A DNA stretch of 35,128 nt from Candidatus Mediterraneibacter stercoripullorum (GCA_019115765.1 DXCZ01000062.1:1-35128), one strand, 5' to 3'; shown: positions 24,869-33,343, numbered from the stretch's first letter. Program-made: numbers and translations. The notes: generated by a model from the sequence alone, not told the origin.

Positions 24869-25723
24869 ATGGAAAAACTCAGTATAGGGAAAATGGCAAA
24901 GTTAAACCAGACAAGCATACAGGCGCTGCGTCTTTACGACCGCATGGGGATCCTGCGGCCGGCCGAGGTGAATGAGGAGACCGGCTATCGGTACTATGAT
25001 GTGAAGCAGAGTGCAGCTCTGGATATGATCCATTACATGCAGTCTACTGGTATGACGCTGAAAGAGATTAAAAATGTATTTGAGAAAAAGGATCTGGCAG
25101 TTTTGAACAAGGCCCTTCATCAGCATCTGAAAGATGTGGACAGGCAGATCCTGGAGCTGACCCAGCAGAAGAAAGCGGTCCGGAGAATGATGGACAGTTA
25201 TGACCGATATCTTAAATCTCCGGCAGACGGGACGATTACAATGGAATACATCGGAGAGCGAAAGATTTATTCCCGCCGGACAGCTGTGAACTTCTATGTA
25301 CATGGAATAGAAGCTTATGAAAGTATTCTAAAGGACCTGAAAAAAGAAATGGTAGGGCAGGGCGTATCGCAATATTATTACTACAATGCCGGTACTACGA
25401 TAGCAAGGGCGGATTTTGTTGAAGGAAAATGCGTTTCGGATAAGATCTTTGTTTTTGTGGATCAGGAGTGTGGAAGCGGTCATCTTCAGACTCTTTCTGC
25501 GGATATGTATGCCTGCATCTACTGTGACGACTTTGACAAGGAACAGGAATATATTGTAAAACTGAGGGGGGTTATAGAAGAGCAAGAGCTGCATGTTACC
25601 GGAGATTACATATGTGAAGTGCTGACAGAGCTTCCGTTTCCTGACTCCGGGAAACGGGAAATGTTCCTGAGACTTCAGGTTCCGGTCCGCTTCAAAGAAA
25701 AGTTGGAAAATAAAGCGATTTAA
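24869..25723 (+). CDS. MerR-family transcriptional activator with GyrI-like effector domain
   Basis: 284 residues. An N-terminal winged helix (LSIGKMAKLNQTSIQALRLYDRMGILRP, then ETGYRYYDVKQ) is followed by a long dimerisation coiled coil (about 75–125) and a GyrI-like ligand-binding domain, as in BmrR-type multidrug sensors. I start at ATG 24869, seven bases after AGGTGG; GTG 24860 overlaps that site. MerR proteins untwist promoters with long spacers. The downstream gene has such a promoter with a 19-bp spacer, so it is the likely target. The ligand is unknown. Confidence 0.92.
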   Translation: MEKLSIGKMAKLNQTSIQALRLYDRMGILRPAEVNEETGYRYYDVKQSAALDMIHYMQSTGMTLKEIKNVFEKKDLAVLNKALHQHLKDVDRQILELTQQKKAVRRMMDSYDRYLKSPADGTITMEYIGERKIYSRRTAVNFYVHGIEAYESILKDLKKEMVGQGVSQYYYYNAGTTIARADFVEGKCVSDKIFVFVDQECGSGHLQTLSADMYACIYCDDFDKEQEYIVKLRGVIEEQELHVTGDYICEVLTELPFPDSGKREMFLRLQVPVRFKEKLENKAI

Positions 25724-25748
25724 AATAAATAAACTGAAAATATGAGTA

Positions 25749-25779
25749 TTGACTCTATAATTGCGGCATGCTTTATGAT
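25749..25779 (+). promoter_or_regulatory. MerR-type promoter with 19-bp spacer
   Basis: TTGACT (25749–25754) and TATGAT (25774–25779) are separated by 19 bp instead of 17. This spacing is the signature of promoters activated by MerR proteins bound in the spacer. It lies 25 bp after the stop of the MerR gene and 63 bp before the dehydrogenase start. Confidence 0.75.
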
Positions 25780-25842
25780 GAAGATATATAAAAGACCAAC
25801 ATATCACCCAATATAAGGGGAAAAGCAAGGAGGCATGAAGCT

Positions 25843-26877
25843 ATGGAAAAAGAAAAGATCAGAGTCGTTCAGTATGGATGTGGAAAGATGGCGAAATATA
25901 CCCTTCGTTATCTCTATGAAAATGGTGCGGAGATTGTTGGGGCAATCGATGTGAATCCGGCGGTTGTAGGTATGGACGTGGGCGATTATGCCGGCCTGGG
26001 AGTGAAGACCGGTGTGATTATTTCCGATAATGCAGACCAGGTTCTGGACAACTGTGATGCGGATGTGGCTGTTGTGACTTTGTTCAGTTTTGTAGAAGAC
26101 TGCTTCAAGATGTTCGAGGACTGTGTAAAACGCGGCATCAATGTGATTACCACATGTGAAGAGGCAATCTATCCCTGGACGACAAACTCAAGAGCAACCA
26201 ATTATCTTGACAAGCTGGCGAAGGAAAATGGCTGCACCATCGCTGGAAGCGGAATGCAGGATATATTCTGGATCAATATGGTTGCCCAGATTGCAGCAGG
26301 ATGCCATAAGATTACGAAGATTGAAGGCGCCGTAAGTTACAATGTAGAGGATTACGGTCTTGCGCTGGCGAAAGCTCACGGAGCAGGATTTACACCGGAG
26401 CAGTTCGAGGCGGAAGTTGCACATCCGGAAGAAATCGTTCCGTCCTATGTATGGAATTCCAATGAATCTCTGGCGAACAAGCTTGGATTAAGCGTAAAGT
26501 CAAGTACCCAGAAATGTGTGCCGTATTTCTATGATACGGATCTGTATTCTGAGACGCTGGGAGAGACGATCCCGAAAGGAAACTGTATCGGTATGAGTGC
26601 CGTGGTAACAACAGAGACCAATCAGGGAATCATCCTTGAGACTCAGTGTATCGGTAAAGTGTACGGACCGGACGATGGCGATATGTGTGACTGGAAGATC
26701 ATCGGCGAGCCGGATACAGAGTTCCATGTAGTGAAACCGGCTACCGTAGAGCATACCTGTGCGACGATCGTAAACCGGATCCCCAGCCTCCTCAGGGCGC
26801 CGGCAGGATATGTGACAGTAGATAAGCTGGAGCCAGTGGAGTATATGGCTTATCCGATGCAGCTGTATCTGGATTGA
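25843..26877 (+). CDS. NAD(P)-dependent amine dehydrogenase, 2,4-diaminopentanoate dehydrogenase-like
   Basis: 344 residues with an N-terminal Rossmann motif ([17 protein letters not shown]) and a C-terminal catalytic domain with DAPB-like topology ([26 protein letters not shown]). The family includes the dehydrogenase that oxidatively deaminates 2,4-diaminopentanoate in clostridial ornithine fermentation. None of the other ornithine-pathway genes (ord, or-2 to or-5) is in the window, so the exact substrate is open. It begins with ATG 25843 after AAGGAGG, has its own MerR-type promoter and its own terminator, and so forms a single-gene regulon with the MerR protein. Confidence 0.8.
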   Translation: MEKEKIRVVQYGCGKMAKYTLRYLYENGAEIVGAIDVNPAVVGMDVGDYAGLGVKTGVIISDNADQVLDNCDADVAVVTLFSFVEDCFKMFEDCVKRGINVITTCEEAIYPWTTNSRATNYLDKLAKENGCTIAGSGMQDIFWINMVAQIAAGCHKITKIEGAVSYNVEDYGLALAKAHGAGFTPEQFEAEVAHPEEIVPSYVWNSNESLANKLGLSVKSSTQKCVPYFYDTDLYSETLGETIPKGNCIGMSAVVTTETNQGIILETQCIGKVYGPDDGDMCDWKIIGEPDTEFHVVKPATVEHTCATIVNRIPSLLRAPAGYVTVDKLEPVEYMAYPMQLYLD

Positions 26878-26893
26878 TGGAAGATGATATAGG

Positions 26894-26920
26894 CGGGCGC
26901 CGAATGGCGCCCGTTATTTT
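26894..26920 (+). terminator. rho-independent terminator after the dehydrogenase
   Basis: CGGGCGCC (26894–26901) and GGCGCCCG (26906–26913) form a perfect 8-bp stem with a GAAT loop, followed by TTATTTTT. Confidence 0.93.
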
Positions 26921-26931
26921 TGATGTGATTA

Positions 26932-26959
26932 TTGACATATGTTCATAATGGTGTATACT
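26932..26959 (+). promoter_or_regulatory. promoter of the DUF134–CoA-disulfide reductase unit
   Basis: A perfect TTGACA (26932–26937) and TATACT (26954–26959) with a 16-bp spacer lie 55 bp before the GTG start of the DUF134 gene. AGGAGG (27001–27006) is the ribosome site. Confidence 0.85.
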
Positions 26960-27014
26960 GAGATTAGAGTTTCAGTTACGAAAGCTGAATAATGACAGAA
27001 AGGAGGATCATATT

Positions 27015-27401
27015 GTGGCGAGACCTCAGAAAAGGAGATGCATCTGTTCCGTTCCGGAGGTTACCGGATTCCGGCCCAGAGGGTGCGGGCAGAACGGGTC
27101 CGTTAACCTTACATATGATGAATATGAAGTCATCCGCCTACTGGATCATCTTCAGATGAACCAGGAAGAGTGTGCCAGGAGAATGGATATTTCCCGGCCT
27201 ACTGTGACCCGGATTTATAATGAAGCCCGGCGGAAGATGGCAGACATGCTGGTGAATGGAAGAGAGCTGACCATCGGGGGCGGTGACGTGACTGTCTGCA
27301 GGGAGATGAAGCCGGAATGTGCCGGAGAGCCCCACTGCTGTCACAGGCGATCCGGACTGTCAGCGGGCTGGAGAGAGACGGAAACGGAAATTACGGATTG
27401 A
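27015..27401 (+). CDS. DUF134 family HTH regulator
   Basis: 128 residues starting with GTG, 8 bp after AGGAGG. The family signature is present: MARPQKRRCICSVPEVTGFRP, LTYDEYEVIRLLDHLQMNQEECARRMDISRPTVTRIYNEARRKMAD. The centre is a sigma-70-region-4-like helix-turn-helix. These small proteins often sit beside redox or metal-cofactor genes (for instance NifB/NifX-type proteins) in anaerobes. The C-terminal Cys/His-rich end (CAGEPHCCHRR) might bind metal. It precedes the disulfide reductase by 28 bp and probably regulates it; autoregulation is likely but not shown. Confidence 0.9.
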   Translation: MARPQKRRCICSVPEVTGFRPRGCGQNGSVNLTYDEYEVIRLLDHLQMNQEECARRMDISRPTVTRIYNEARRKMADMLVNGRELTIGGGDVTVCREMKPECAGEPHCCHRRSGLSAGWRETETEITD

Positions 27402-27429
27402 GCCGGAAGTGCTCAGGAAGGAGAGAGCG

Positions 27430-30012
27430 ATGAAAGTATTGATCATCGGCGGAGTAGCAGCCGGTACAAAGACGGCTGCAAAGCTGAAAAGAGAGGACAG
27501 AAGCGCAGAAGTAACAGTAATTACAAAGGATCAGGACATTTCCTATGCGGGATGCGGACTTCCTTATTATGTAGGAGGGCTGATCGAGGGAAGAGATGAG
27601 CTGATCGTCAACACGCCGCAGAAGTATTCCGGGCTGACTGGAGTGGAGGTACGGACAGGCAAAGAGGCAGTGGCGCTGGATCCGGCAAAGAAAGAGGTCA
27701 CGGTGAAAGACGTGCTTACAGGCAATCAGGAAGTCTGTTCTTATGACAAACTGGTGATCGCCGTAGGCGCGTCCGCATCGGAGCTTCCCATTCCGGGAAA
27801 GGATCTGGCAGGCGTGTTCAAGATGCGTACGCCGGATGACGCGGATGCTATCCGCACATATATTGATGAAAAAGGTGTGAAGAGAGCGGTCGTCGTTGGA
27901 GCCGGCTTTATCGGCCTGGAGGCGGCAGAGAATCTGAAGGCAAAAGGCGTCAATGTGACAGTGATAGATTTCGCCACACAGATCCTGCCAAATATTCTGG
28001 ATCCGGAGATGGCAGCCTATGCCAAGAAGCATCTGATGAACGCAGGTATCCGTGTGATCACAGGCACCAGCGCTCAGGAGATCCTGGGAGCCAATCAGGT
28101 GACCGGCGTGAAGACATCTGCGGGAACCTTTCCCTGTGAGATGCTGATCATGGCCGCTGGAATCCGCCCGAATACAGATTTCCTGAAGGATACAGGAATT
28201 GAGATGTTCAAGGGAACGATCCTGGTAGACAATACAATGAAGACCAGCCTGGATGACATTTACGCCGCAGGAGACTGTGCTATGGTGACAAACCGGATCA
28301 CGGGAGAGCGTCAGTGGTCTCCAATGGGATCTTCCGCAAATATGGAGGGACGTACCCTTGCCCAGGTGCTGACCGGTACCCAGAAGTCCTATCCGGGCGT
28401 GCTGGGAACAGGCGTGGTGAAGCTGCCCGGGCTGAATATCGGCCGGACCGGCCTGACCGAGGCACAGGCAAAAGCTGCCGGATACGATGTAGAGACCGTA
28501 CTCGTTCCCACGGATGACAAGGCACATTATTATCCGGATGCAGCATTTTTCATCACAAAACTGATCGCAGACAAGAAGACGCGAAAGCTGCTGGGAGCCC
28601 AGGTATTTGGGCCGGGAGCGGTGGACAAGATGATTGATATCGCGGTAATGGGAATCAATATGGGAGCTGTTCTGGAAGACTTTGAGAATGCGGACTTCTC
28701 CTATGCGCCGCCGTTCTCCACCGCCATCCATCCTTTTGTGCAGGCGGTCTATGTGTTGATGAACAAGATGGACGGCAGTCTGGTCAGCATGACTCCGGCA
28801 GAGTACGCGGCAGGAGCGGCAGAGGGCTACACGGTTGTAGACGTTGCTCCGGAGCCGAATATCCGGGGCGCGCATTTCGTTAACCTGGCCTCTGTAAAGG
28901 GCGAGATCGAAGGACTGGATAAAGATGAGAAGATCCTGCTCGTATGCGCAAGAGGAAAACGGGCTTATTTCCTTCAGAACCGGATGCGCTATTACGGATA
29001 TAAGAATACAGTGGTGCTGGAAGGCGCTACCTTCTTCAACGATGTAAAGGTGAAGAATACAGATGTGGCTGTTTCCAAGGAAGAGGAGACCAGAGTGAAG
29101 GCTCTCGGTTTCCTGAAGGATAAGAGGACGCCGGATAAGTTCAATGGCCGGGTTATTACAAGAAATGGAAAGATCACAGCAGACGAAGCGAGAGTGATCG
29201 CAGAAGCAGCAGAGAAGTTCGGCAGCGGAGAAGTGACTATGACTTCCCGTCTCACAATGGAGATCCAGGGCGTGCCCTTTGATAACATTGAGCCACTGAG
29301 GGAATATCTGATGCAGGCAGGACTGGAGACCGGCGGAACCGGATCCAAAGTCCGGCCGGTGGTATCCTGCAAGGGAACCACATGTCAGTACGGACTGATC
29401 GATACCTTCGCACTCTCAGAAGAGATCCACGAGAGATTCTACCATGGATACCGGGAAGTGAAGCTGCCTCACAAGTTCAAGATCGCAGTAGGCGGATGCC
29501 CCAACAACTGCGTGAAGCCGGATCTGAATGACCTGGGCATCATCGGTCAGAGAGTACCTCAGATCGATCTGGAGAAATGCCGTGGCTGCAAGGTCTGCCA
29601 GGTAGAGAACAACTGCCCTATCAAGGTAGCCAGACTGGTAGATGGCAAGATCACTATCAACGACAGCGACTGCAACCACTGCGGACGCTGTATCGGAAAA
29701 TGTCCGTTCCATGCAGTAGAGAACTACACCAACGGATACCGCATCTACATCGGCGGCCGCTGGGGCAAGAAAGTAGCTCAGGGCAGATATCTGGACAAAG
29801 TATTTACAGATAAAGAAGAGGTACTTAATATTGTAGAGAAAGCCATCCTCCTCTTCCGTGAGCAGGGTATCACAGGCGAGCGCTTCGCAGACACCGTAGC
29901 ACGGCTTGGATTCGAAAACGTACAGGAGCAGCTGCTCGCAGACGACCTTCTGGCAAGAAAAGAAGAAAACATCAAGGCGCAGAAGCATCTCGTTGGCGGA
30001 GCAACGTGCTAA
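27430..30012 (+). CDS. CoA-disulfide reductase–rhodanese–sulfite/nitrite-reductase-like–ferredoxin fusion
   Basis: 860 residues from ATG 27430 (AAGGAGAG upstream). Domain 1 (~1–450) is an FAD/NAD(P) disulfide reductase: IIGGVAAGT, the redox Cys42 in YAGCGLPYY, NAD-site VVVGAGFIGLEAA and AAGDCA. Domain 2 (~460–545) is a rhodanese with Cys506 in LLVCARGKRAY. Domain 3 (~570–705) resembles the NirA/AsrC siroheme fold: Cys647 and Cys652 (SCKGTTCQYG), Cys690 and Cys694 (GGCPNNCVKP). Domain 4 is a 2×[4Fe-4S] ferredoxin (Cys717/720/723/729 and 748/751/754/758). The order suggests transfer of NAD(P)H electrons to sulfane or sulfite sulfur. The fusion is long for this enzyme family but is met in clostridia. 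Regulated with the DUF134 gene. Confidence 0.88.
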   Translation: MKVLIIGGVAAGTKTAAKLKREDRSAEVTVITKDQDISYAGCGLPYYVGGLIEGRDELIVNTPQKYSGLTGVEVRTGKEAVALDPAKKEVTVKDVLTGNQEVCSYDKLVIAVGASASELPIPGKDLAGVFKMRTPDDADAIRTYIDEKGVKRAVVVGAGFIGLEAAENLKAKGVNVTVIDFATQILPNILDPEMAAYAKKHLMNAGIRVITGTSAQEILGANQVTGVKTSAGTFPCEMLIMAAGIRPNTDFLKDTGIEMFKGTILVDNTMKTSLDDIYAAGDCAMVTNRITGERQWSPMGSSANMEGRTLAQVLTGTQKSYPGVLGTGVVKLPGLNIGRTGLTEAQAKAAGYDVETVLVPTDDKAHYYPDAAFFITKLIADKKTRKLLGAQVFGPGAVDKMIDIAVMGINMGAVLEDFENADFSYAPPFSTAIHPFVQAVYVLMNKMDGSLVSMTPAEYAAGAAEGYTVVDVAPEPNIRGAHFVNLASVKGEIEGLDKDEKILLVCARGKRAYFLQNRMRYYGYKNTVVLEGATFFNDVKVKNTDVAVSKEEETRVKALGFLKDKRTPDKFNGRVITRNGKITADEARVIAEAAEKFGSGEVTMTSRLTMEIQGVPFDNIEPLREYLMQAGLETGGTGSKVRPVVSCKGTTCQYGLIDTFALSEEIHERFYHGYREVKLPHKFKIAVGGCPNNCVKPDLNDLGIIGQRVPQIDLEKCRGCKVCQVENNCPIKVARLVDGKITINDSDCNHCGRCIGKCPFHAVENYTNGYRIYIGGRWGKKVAQGRYLDKVFTDKEEVLNIVEKAILLFREQGITGERFADTVARLGFENVQEQLLADDLLARKEENIKAQKHLVGGATC

Positions 30013-30112
30013 CGCAGAAAAGGGGACAGGTACTTTTTGGCGGCAAATTCAGAATATTCTGGATACGCAACAGGAAAGTTTCGGAAAATATATTATTGTG
30101 TATTTTTAGGTG

Positions 30113-30151
30113 ACAATTTATCCGCGGCAGGTTTTGCCGCGGATAAATTGT
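30113..30151 (+). terminator. strong hairpin downstream of the CoA-disulfide reductase fusion
   Basis: A perfect 17-bp stem (30113–30129 with 30135–30151; core ATCCGCGGCA) and a 5-nt loop, followed by only a short TTTCTGC tail. It lies 100 bp after the stop codon. It may act as a terminator for either strand or stabilise the mRNA 3' end. In the rest of the 30013–30360 gap a GGGGCG/CGCCCC pair near 30178–30220 and AT-rich DNA are seen, but no gene. Confidence 0.75.
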
Positions 30152-30360
30152 TTCTGCTTATATACAGTTAATCCAAAGGGGCGTATAATTATTTTGAATA
30201 TAGAGCGGACAATCGCCCCATCTTCAGTTATGAAGCCCAAAGTAGGAGCTTTCATGTTTGCATTGCGGAGACGGGGCTTGAAATGAAAGTGAAATCGGGA
30301 TTGAGAGCATATTTCGATAAACAAAAAATACATTGAGCGAAGCGAGAGGAATACTGGATT

Positions 30361-31104
30361 ATGATGGACATTTTTATCTGTGAGGATCATCCGCAGGAAG
30401 CGGCGGAATATGCGGCGATCATCAAGGGAGAATTAAAGACGGCCAAAGACAAGGGGCGTCTTACATATACAAGCGCGGACGCGGAGTCGCTGATGGCATA
30501 TCTGGAGCGGCATCCTGTGAAGAGAGGGCTTTATTTCCTGGATATCTGCATTCAGGGATCGATGAACGGTATTCAGCTTGCCGTGAAGATCCGGGAAATG
30601 GATCCTCTGGGGAGCATCGTCTTTATTACTTCGAAAAGTGAGATGAGCTTCCTGACCTTTCAGTATCAGGTGGAGGCGATGGACTTTATCGTGAAAGATC
30701 AGATTGAAGAGCTGCCGGGGAGAATCCGGAGGTGTATACATAAAGCCGCGGTGAAATATCAGGAAGCCGGAGTGTTGGAAGGAAAGAGGCAGTTCTGCAT
30801 CAAGACAGGAGGAAGCAGCCATTATCTGGAGCCGGGGGATATTCTGTACATCCAGACGTCCCGGACAGCGCCGCATAAGGTCGAGATCTGCCTGTCAAAT
30901 GGAATCGAGAGTCTCTATGGAACGTTAAAAGAATTCGAGTCGGCTCTGTCGGATCATCCTTCTTTCTTTCGATGCCACCAGTCCGTATTGGTCAATCGGG
31001 AGTATATCCGCAGGATCGAACAAAAGGAGAAAGCGATCGTAATGGAGAATGGAGAAAGGCTGCCTGTATCTGTGCGCTATATGAAAAAAATTAAGCTACA
31101 CTGA
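30361..31104 (+). CDS. LytTR-family response regulator (AgrA-like)
   Basis: A 247-residue two-component regulator. The receiver domain (1–125) has the acidic pair in ICEDH, phospho-acceptor Asp61 (LYFLDI), Thr90 (VFIT) and Lys112 (FIVK). The DNA-binding LytTR domain covers about 145–247 (YLEPGDILYIQTS, FFRCHQSVLVNREYI). It is the AgrA/ComE-type regulator that binds short direct repeats upstream of quorum-sensing promoters. ATG 30361 and 30364 are both possible; AGAGGA is at 30345–30350. The gene converges on the kinase with only 10 bp between stops, so the two are not in one operon, unlike classical agr loci. Confidence 0.93.
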   Translation: MMDIFICEDHPQEAAEYAAIIKGELKTAKDKGRLTYTSADAESLMAYLERHPVKRGLYFLDICIQGSMNGIQLAVKIREMDPLGSIVFITSKSEMSFLTFQYQVEAMDFIVKDQIEELPGRIRRCIHKAAVKYQEAGVLEGKRQFCIKTGGSSHYLEPGDILYIQTSRTAPHKVEICLSNGIESLYGTLKEFESALSDHPSFFRCHQSVLVNREYIRRIEQKEKAIVMENGERLPVSVRYMKKIKLH

Positions 31105-31114
31105 CCGTACTCTG

Positions 31115-32422
31115 TCAGCGCGGCTGATCTGCTATCCTGATCTGTACAAGAAAATATGGCGCATCGTAATGAAGTTTCCATTGTATATTCGGATAACTGT
31201 CCAGTATTCTGCGGGCGGTATCGAGACCAAGGCCGCTGTGCCCCTCTTTGGTGCTGACATCTTTTCGCATCAGCTGCTGAACAGAGAGGCTCAGCGGTTT
31301 TGTCGTGTTGCGGATCAGGACAGCGGTCTGATCAGATTCACGGATCATTGCCAGATCAAGCTCTTTTTCTTCAGATCCTTCGGCTGCTTCGATGGCATTG
31401 GTCAGAAATATCCCCAGGACACGGATCAGGTCGATCATTTTGACAGGCATCTCTTGGATATCCTCAGTTATCTCAATATGGACATGGATTCCCTGACTGT
31501 GGGCGGCCATAAGCTTTGCGGCGAGGAGACTTTTGAGAGAGTCGTCCTTGATTCGTGAAAGAAGTCCCAGACGATAGTCAGAAGAAGTCATCTCACTTCC
31601 GGCAGGAAGAATCTCCTGATAAAAATATTCTTTCAGGGAAGTGATGTCATCCCGGTCGATATATCCCTTTAATGTAGTCAGCAGATCGATATAATCATGA
31701 CGAAATGCACGCATATCCTGGTAAAGCTGTTCCACTTCCTTTGTATAAGTGTTCAGATTTTCGTATTGTACAAGCTCCAGCTCCAGCTGATTGTCCTTCT
31801 GCATGGTTTTCCCGGTAAAATAGAGAAGAAGTGTGCTTGAGAGAAAGTACAGGGCAAACAGCACAAAGTTAAAAGAAACTACATTCGGCGGATATCCCAG
31901 CCTGTCTCCGTAAATAATCGCAAAGATAAATATTACAGCACTGACGGAAAGATTCAGAAGAAGCATAATAGTCAGGCGTCCGGGACGCTGTTCCTGGATC
32001 CGAAGCTTCTCGTGCAGGATGTATCGGGCAAGGCGGGTCGTCAGGTAGAGAAAAGGAACATAAATAAGCGACATCGGCAGAAGATAGTCCTTGCGCAGCT
32101 CCACAATAGTCAGACCGGATAGAGTATGCATGCAGGTAGCAAGCAAATAATCACTGCATACCAGGAGAAGATACCCGATTAAAAATGAAATAATAGTCTG
32201 GATTTTATAAGTATTGTGCCATGTAAGCAGAAATATTGTGACAAGAAAGCAGAGTGGTGTTACGAGCTGCCCCCAAAATGGAGAAGTCAGTGACATAATC
32301 AGAAAGAGAGACAGGAACAAAGCTGCTTTCCTTTTTGATGATATATTATTATATTGTGTGTTTATGCCTGCAAGAAAAAATCCTGCTGCGCTCAAAAAAC
32401 AAAAGATCAGATGATACAGCAT
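31115..32422 (-). CDS. AgrC-like sensor histidine kinase (GHKL, HPK10 type)
   Basis: 435 residues: an N-terminal sensor of six or seven membrane spans (~1–205), a coiled-coil DHp region with phospho-acceptor His242 (AFRHDYIDL), and a GHKL ATPase with N-box Asn342 (FLTNAIEAAE) and G-box GHSGLGLDT (394–402). The layout is that of peptide-pheromone receptors of the AgrC/ComD group (HPK10). The gene diverges from agrB across 171 bp and is tail to tail with the response regulator. Its ligand is expected to be the product of the adjacent agrBD pair. Confidence 0.92.
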   Translation of the reverse strand: MLYHLIFCFLSAAGFFLAGINTQYNNISSKRKAALFLSLFLIMSLTSPFWGQLVTPLCFLVTIFLLTWHNTYKIQTIISFLIGYLLLVCSDYLLATCMHTLSGLTIVELRKDYLLPMSLIYVPFLYLTTRLARYILHEKLRIQEQRPGRLTIMLLLNLSVSAVIFIFAIIYGDRLGYPPNVVSFNFVLFALYFLSSTLLLYFTGKTMQKDNQLELELVQYENLNTYTKEVEQLYQDMRAFRHDYIDLLTTLKGYIDRDDITSLKEYFYQEILPAGSEMTSSDYRLGLLSRIKDDSLKSLLAAKLMAAHSQGIHVHIEITEDIQEMPVKMIDLIRVLGIFLTNAIEAAEGSEEKELDLAMIRESDQTAVLIRNTTKPLSLSVQQLMRKDVSTKEGHSGLGLDTARRILDSYPNIQWKLHYDAPYFLVQIRIADQPR

Positions 32423-32465
32423 AAATCAAGCCCCTCTTTTCTATCGTATTTTACGGATTTGATTA

Positions 32466-32505
32466 CAAATTCGTTCCTGAACGTCCTCTAAACCTGACGA
32501 ATTTG
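32466..32505. promoter_or_regulatory. inverted repeat between agrC-like and agrB genes
   Basis: CAAATTCGT (32466–32474) and ACGAATTTG (32497–32505) form a perfect 9-bp inverted repeat. Half-site centres are 31 bp apart (about three helical turns), and CGTTC/GAACG (32472–32483) adds an inner palindrome. The position between two divergent genes suggests an operator for both promoters. Confidence 0.55.
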
Positions 32506-32556
32506 AAAACAATAATGCAACATAAGCAAAAAACATTCACAGTCCAAAATAACTGT

Positions 32557-32562
32557 TATAAT
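32557..32562 (+). promoter_or_regulatory. -10 box of the agrBD promoter
   Basis: TATAAT at 32557–32562 lies 31 bp before agrB. The best -35-like sequence (TTCACA, 32536–32541) is 15 bp away. A weak or mis-spaced -35 is usual for promoters that depend on LytTR activators. Confidence 0.55.
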
Positions 32563-32593
32563 TATAGCAGAAAGAAAAAACGAGGTAAATATC

Positions 32594-33160
32594 ATGCTTC
32601 ATAGGGCGGCACAATGGATAACGGAATGGAGTTTTAAGAAGTCTGAAGACAAAGAAGAATGGGAGGTTGTGGAATATGGTATAGAGATTTTTCTTGAAAC
32701 AATTATTAAATTTGCGGCGCTCATGTGCATCGGAGCTGTAATCGGACGACTTACGGAAACACTGTTAGTTTTAGCCGCTTTTTCAGGGATCAGGATTTCA
32801 GCAGGCGGAATTCATGCCAGGACAAGTGCTGGATGCACGGGGATAATGTTATTGGTTGTAGTGGTTTCGCTTATAGCGGCGGATAACGTGTTAATTCCAA
32901 TCTGGGGTAGCGCGGCGTGTTTTGGAATCAGTGCTTTCATTATCATCAGGTATTCGCCTAACGGCAGCCAGTCGAATGAACTGCTGGATAAAGAAGAAAA
33001 GATAAACAAACGAAAATGGGCGCTCTTGACCGTTCTGTTTTTCTGTATCTTATCGATTCATGCTGAATGCAGAAGTTTGATTTTACCATCGGTTTTTCTG
33101 GAGATGGCGACAATTATAATGGCAGCAGTTAAGGAGGGGAAAAGGAATGTGGAAATTTGA
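32594..33160 (+). CDS. agrB: AgrB-type autoinducer-processing peptidase
   Basis: A 188-residue integral-membrane cysteine peptidase that cleaves the C-terminus of AgrD and closes the (thio)lactone ring. The core FSGIRISAGGIHARTSAGC gives Arg67, His74 and Cys81, with the same seven-residue steps as the essential Arg/His/Cys of staphylococcal AgrB. About four to six membrane spans follow. It overlaps the small agrD frame by 14 bp at its end, so they are translationally coupled. Confidence 0.92.
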   Translation: MLHRAAQWITEWSFKKSEDKEEWEVVEYGIEIFLETIIKFAALMCIGAVIGRLTETLLVLAAFSGIRISAGGIHARTSAGCTGIMLLVVVVSLIAADNVLIPIWGSAACFGISAFIIIRYSPNGSQSNELLDKEEKINKRKWALLTVLFFCILSIHAECRSLILPSVFLEMATIIMAAVKEGKRNVEI

Positions 33161-33299
33161 GAAAGAACTGGCAAAAAAAGTTCAGGAAACTGCAAAGAAC
33201 GTTGTTAAAAATTCTGTAGGGAAATCTATTTTTTTGGGCGCTTATGAAAAGAAAATTCCTGTGGAAGTGAAAAACTGGGTGAAGAGGCAGAAAGACTGA
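33147..33299 (+). CDS. agrD: AgrD-like autoinducer propeptide (cysteine-free)
   Basis: A 50-residue ORF from ATG 33147, preceded by AAGGAGGGGAAAAGG and overlapping agrB by 14 bp, the position of agrD. It has the three parts of AgrD: an amphipathic N-terminal helix (MWKFEKELAKKVQETAKN), a short hydrophobic middle (SVGKSIFLG) and a charged tail with Pro-x-Glu (IPVEVKNWVKRQKD), comparable to the PKEL of staphylococcal AgrD. It has no Cys at all. If it is cyclised, Ser27 is the best ring residue (a ring of S-I-F-L-G, perhaps with A), giving a lactone as in some staphylococci with Ser. The exact ring cannot be fixed from sequence. Confidence 0.75.
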   Translation: MWKFEKELAKKVQETAKNVVKNSVGKSIFLGAYEKKIPVEVKNWVKRQKD

Positions 33300-33343
33300 G
33301 GGGAGGAGATGAGTCCGTTGGAGGATACAAGAGCAATTTAGAG

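Noticed and set aside
27391-28875. A 494-residue minus-strand ORF.
   Set aside because: It lies fully antisense to the CoA-disulfide reductase domain, is rich in Cys/His/Arg without any domain, and is a codon-usage shadow.
33309-33341. A 10-codon ORF after agrD with GGGGAGG next to its ATG.
   Set aside because: Too short, SD spacing is poor, and no signal peptide or known pheromone form.
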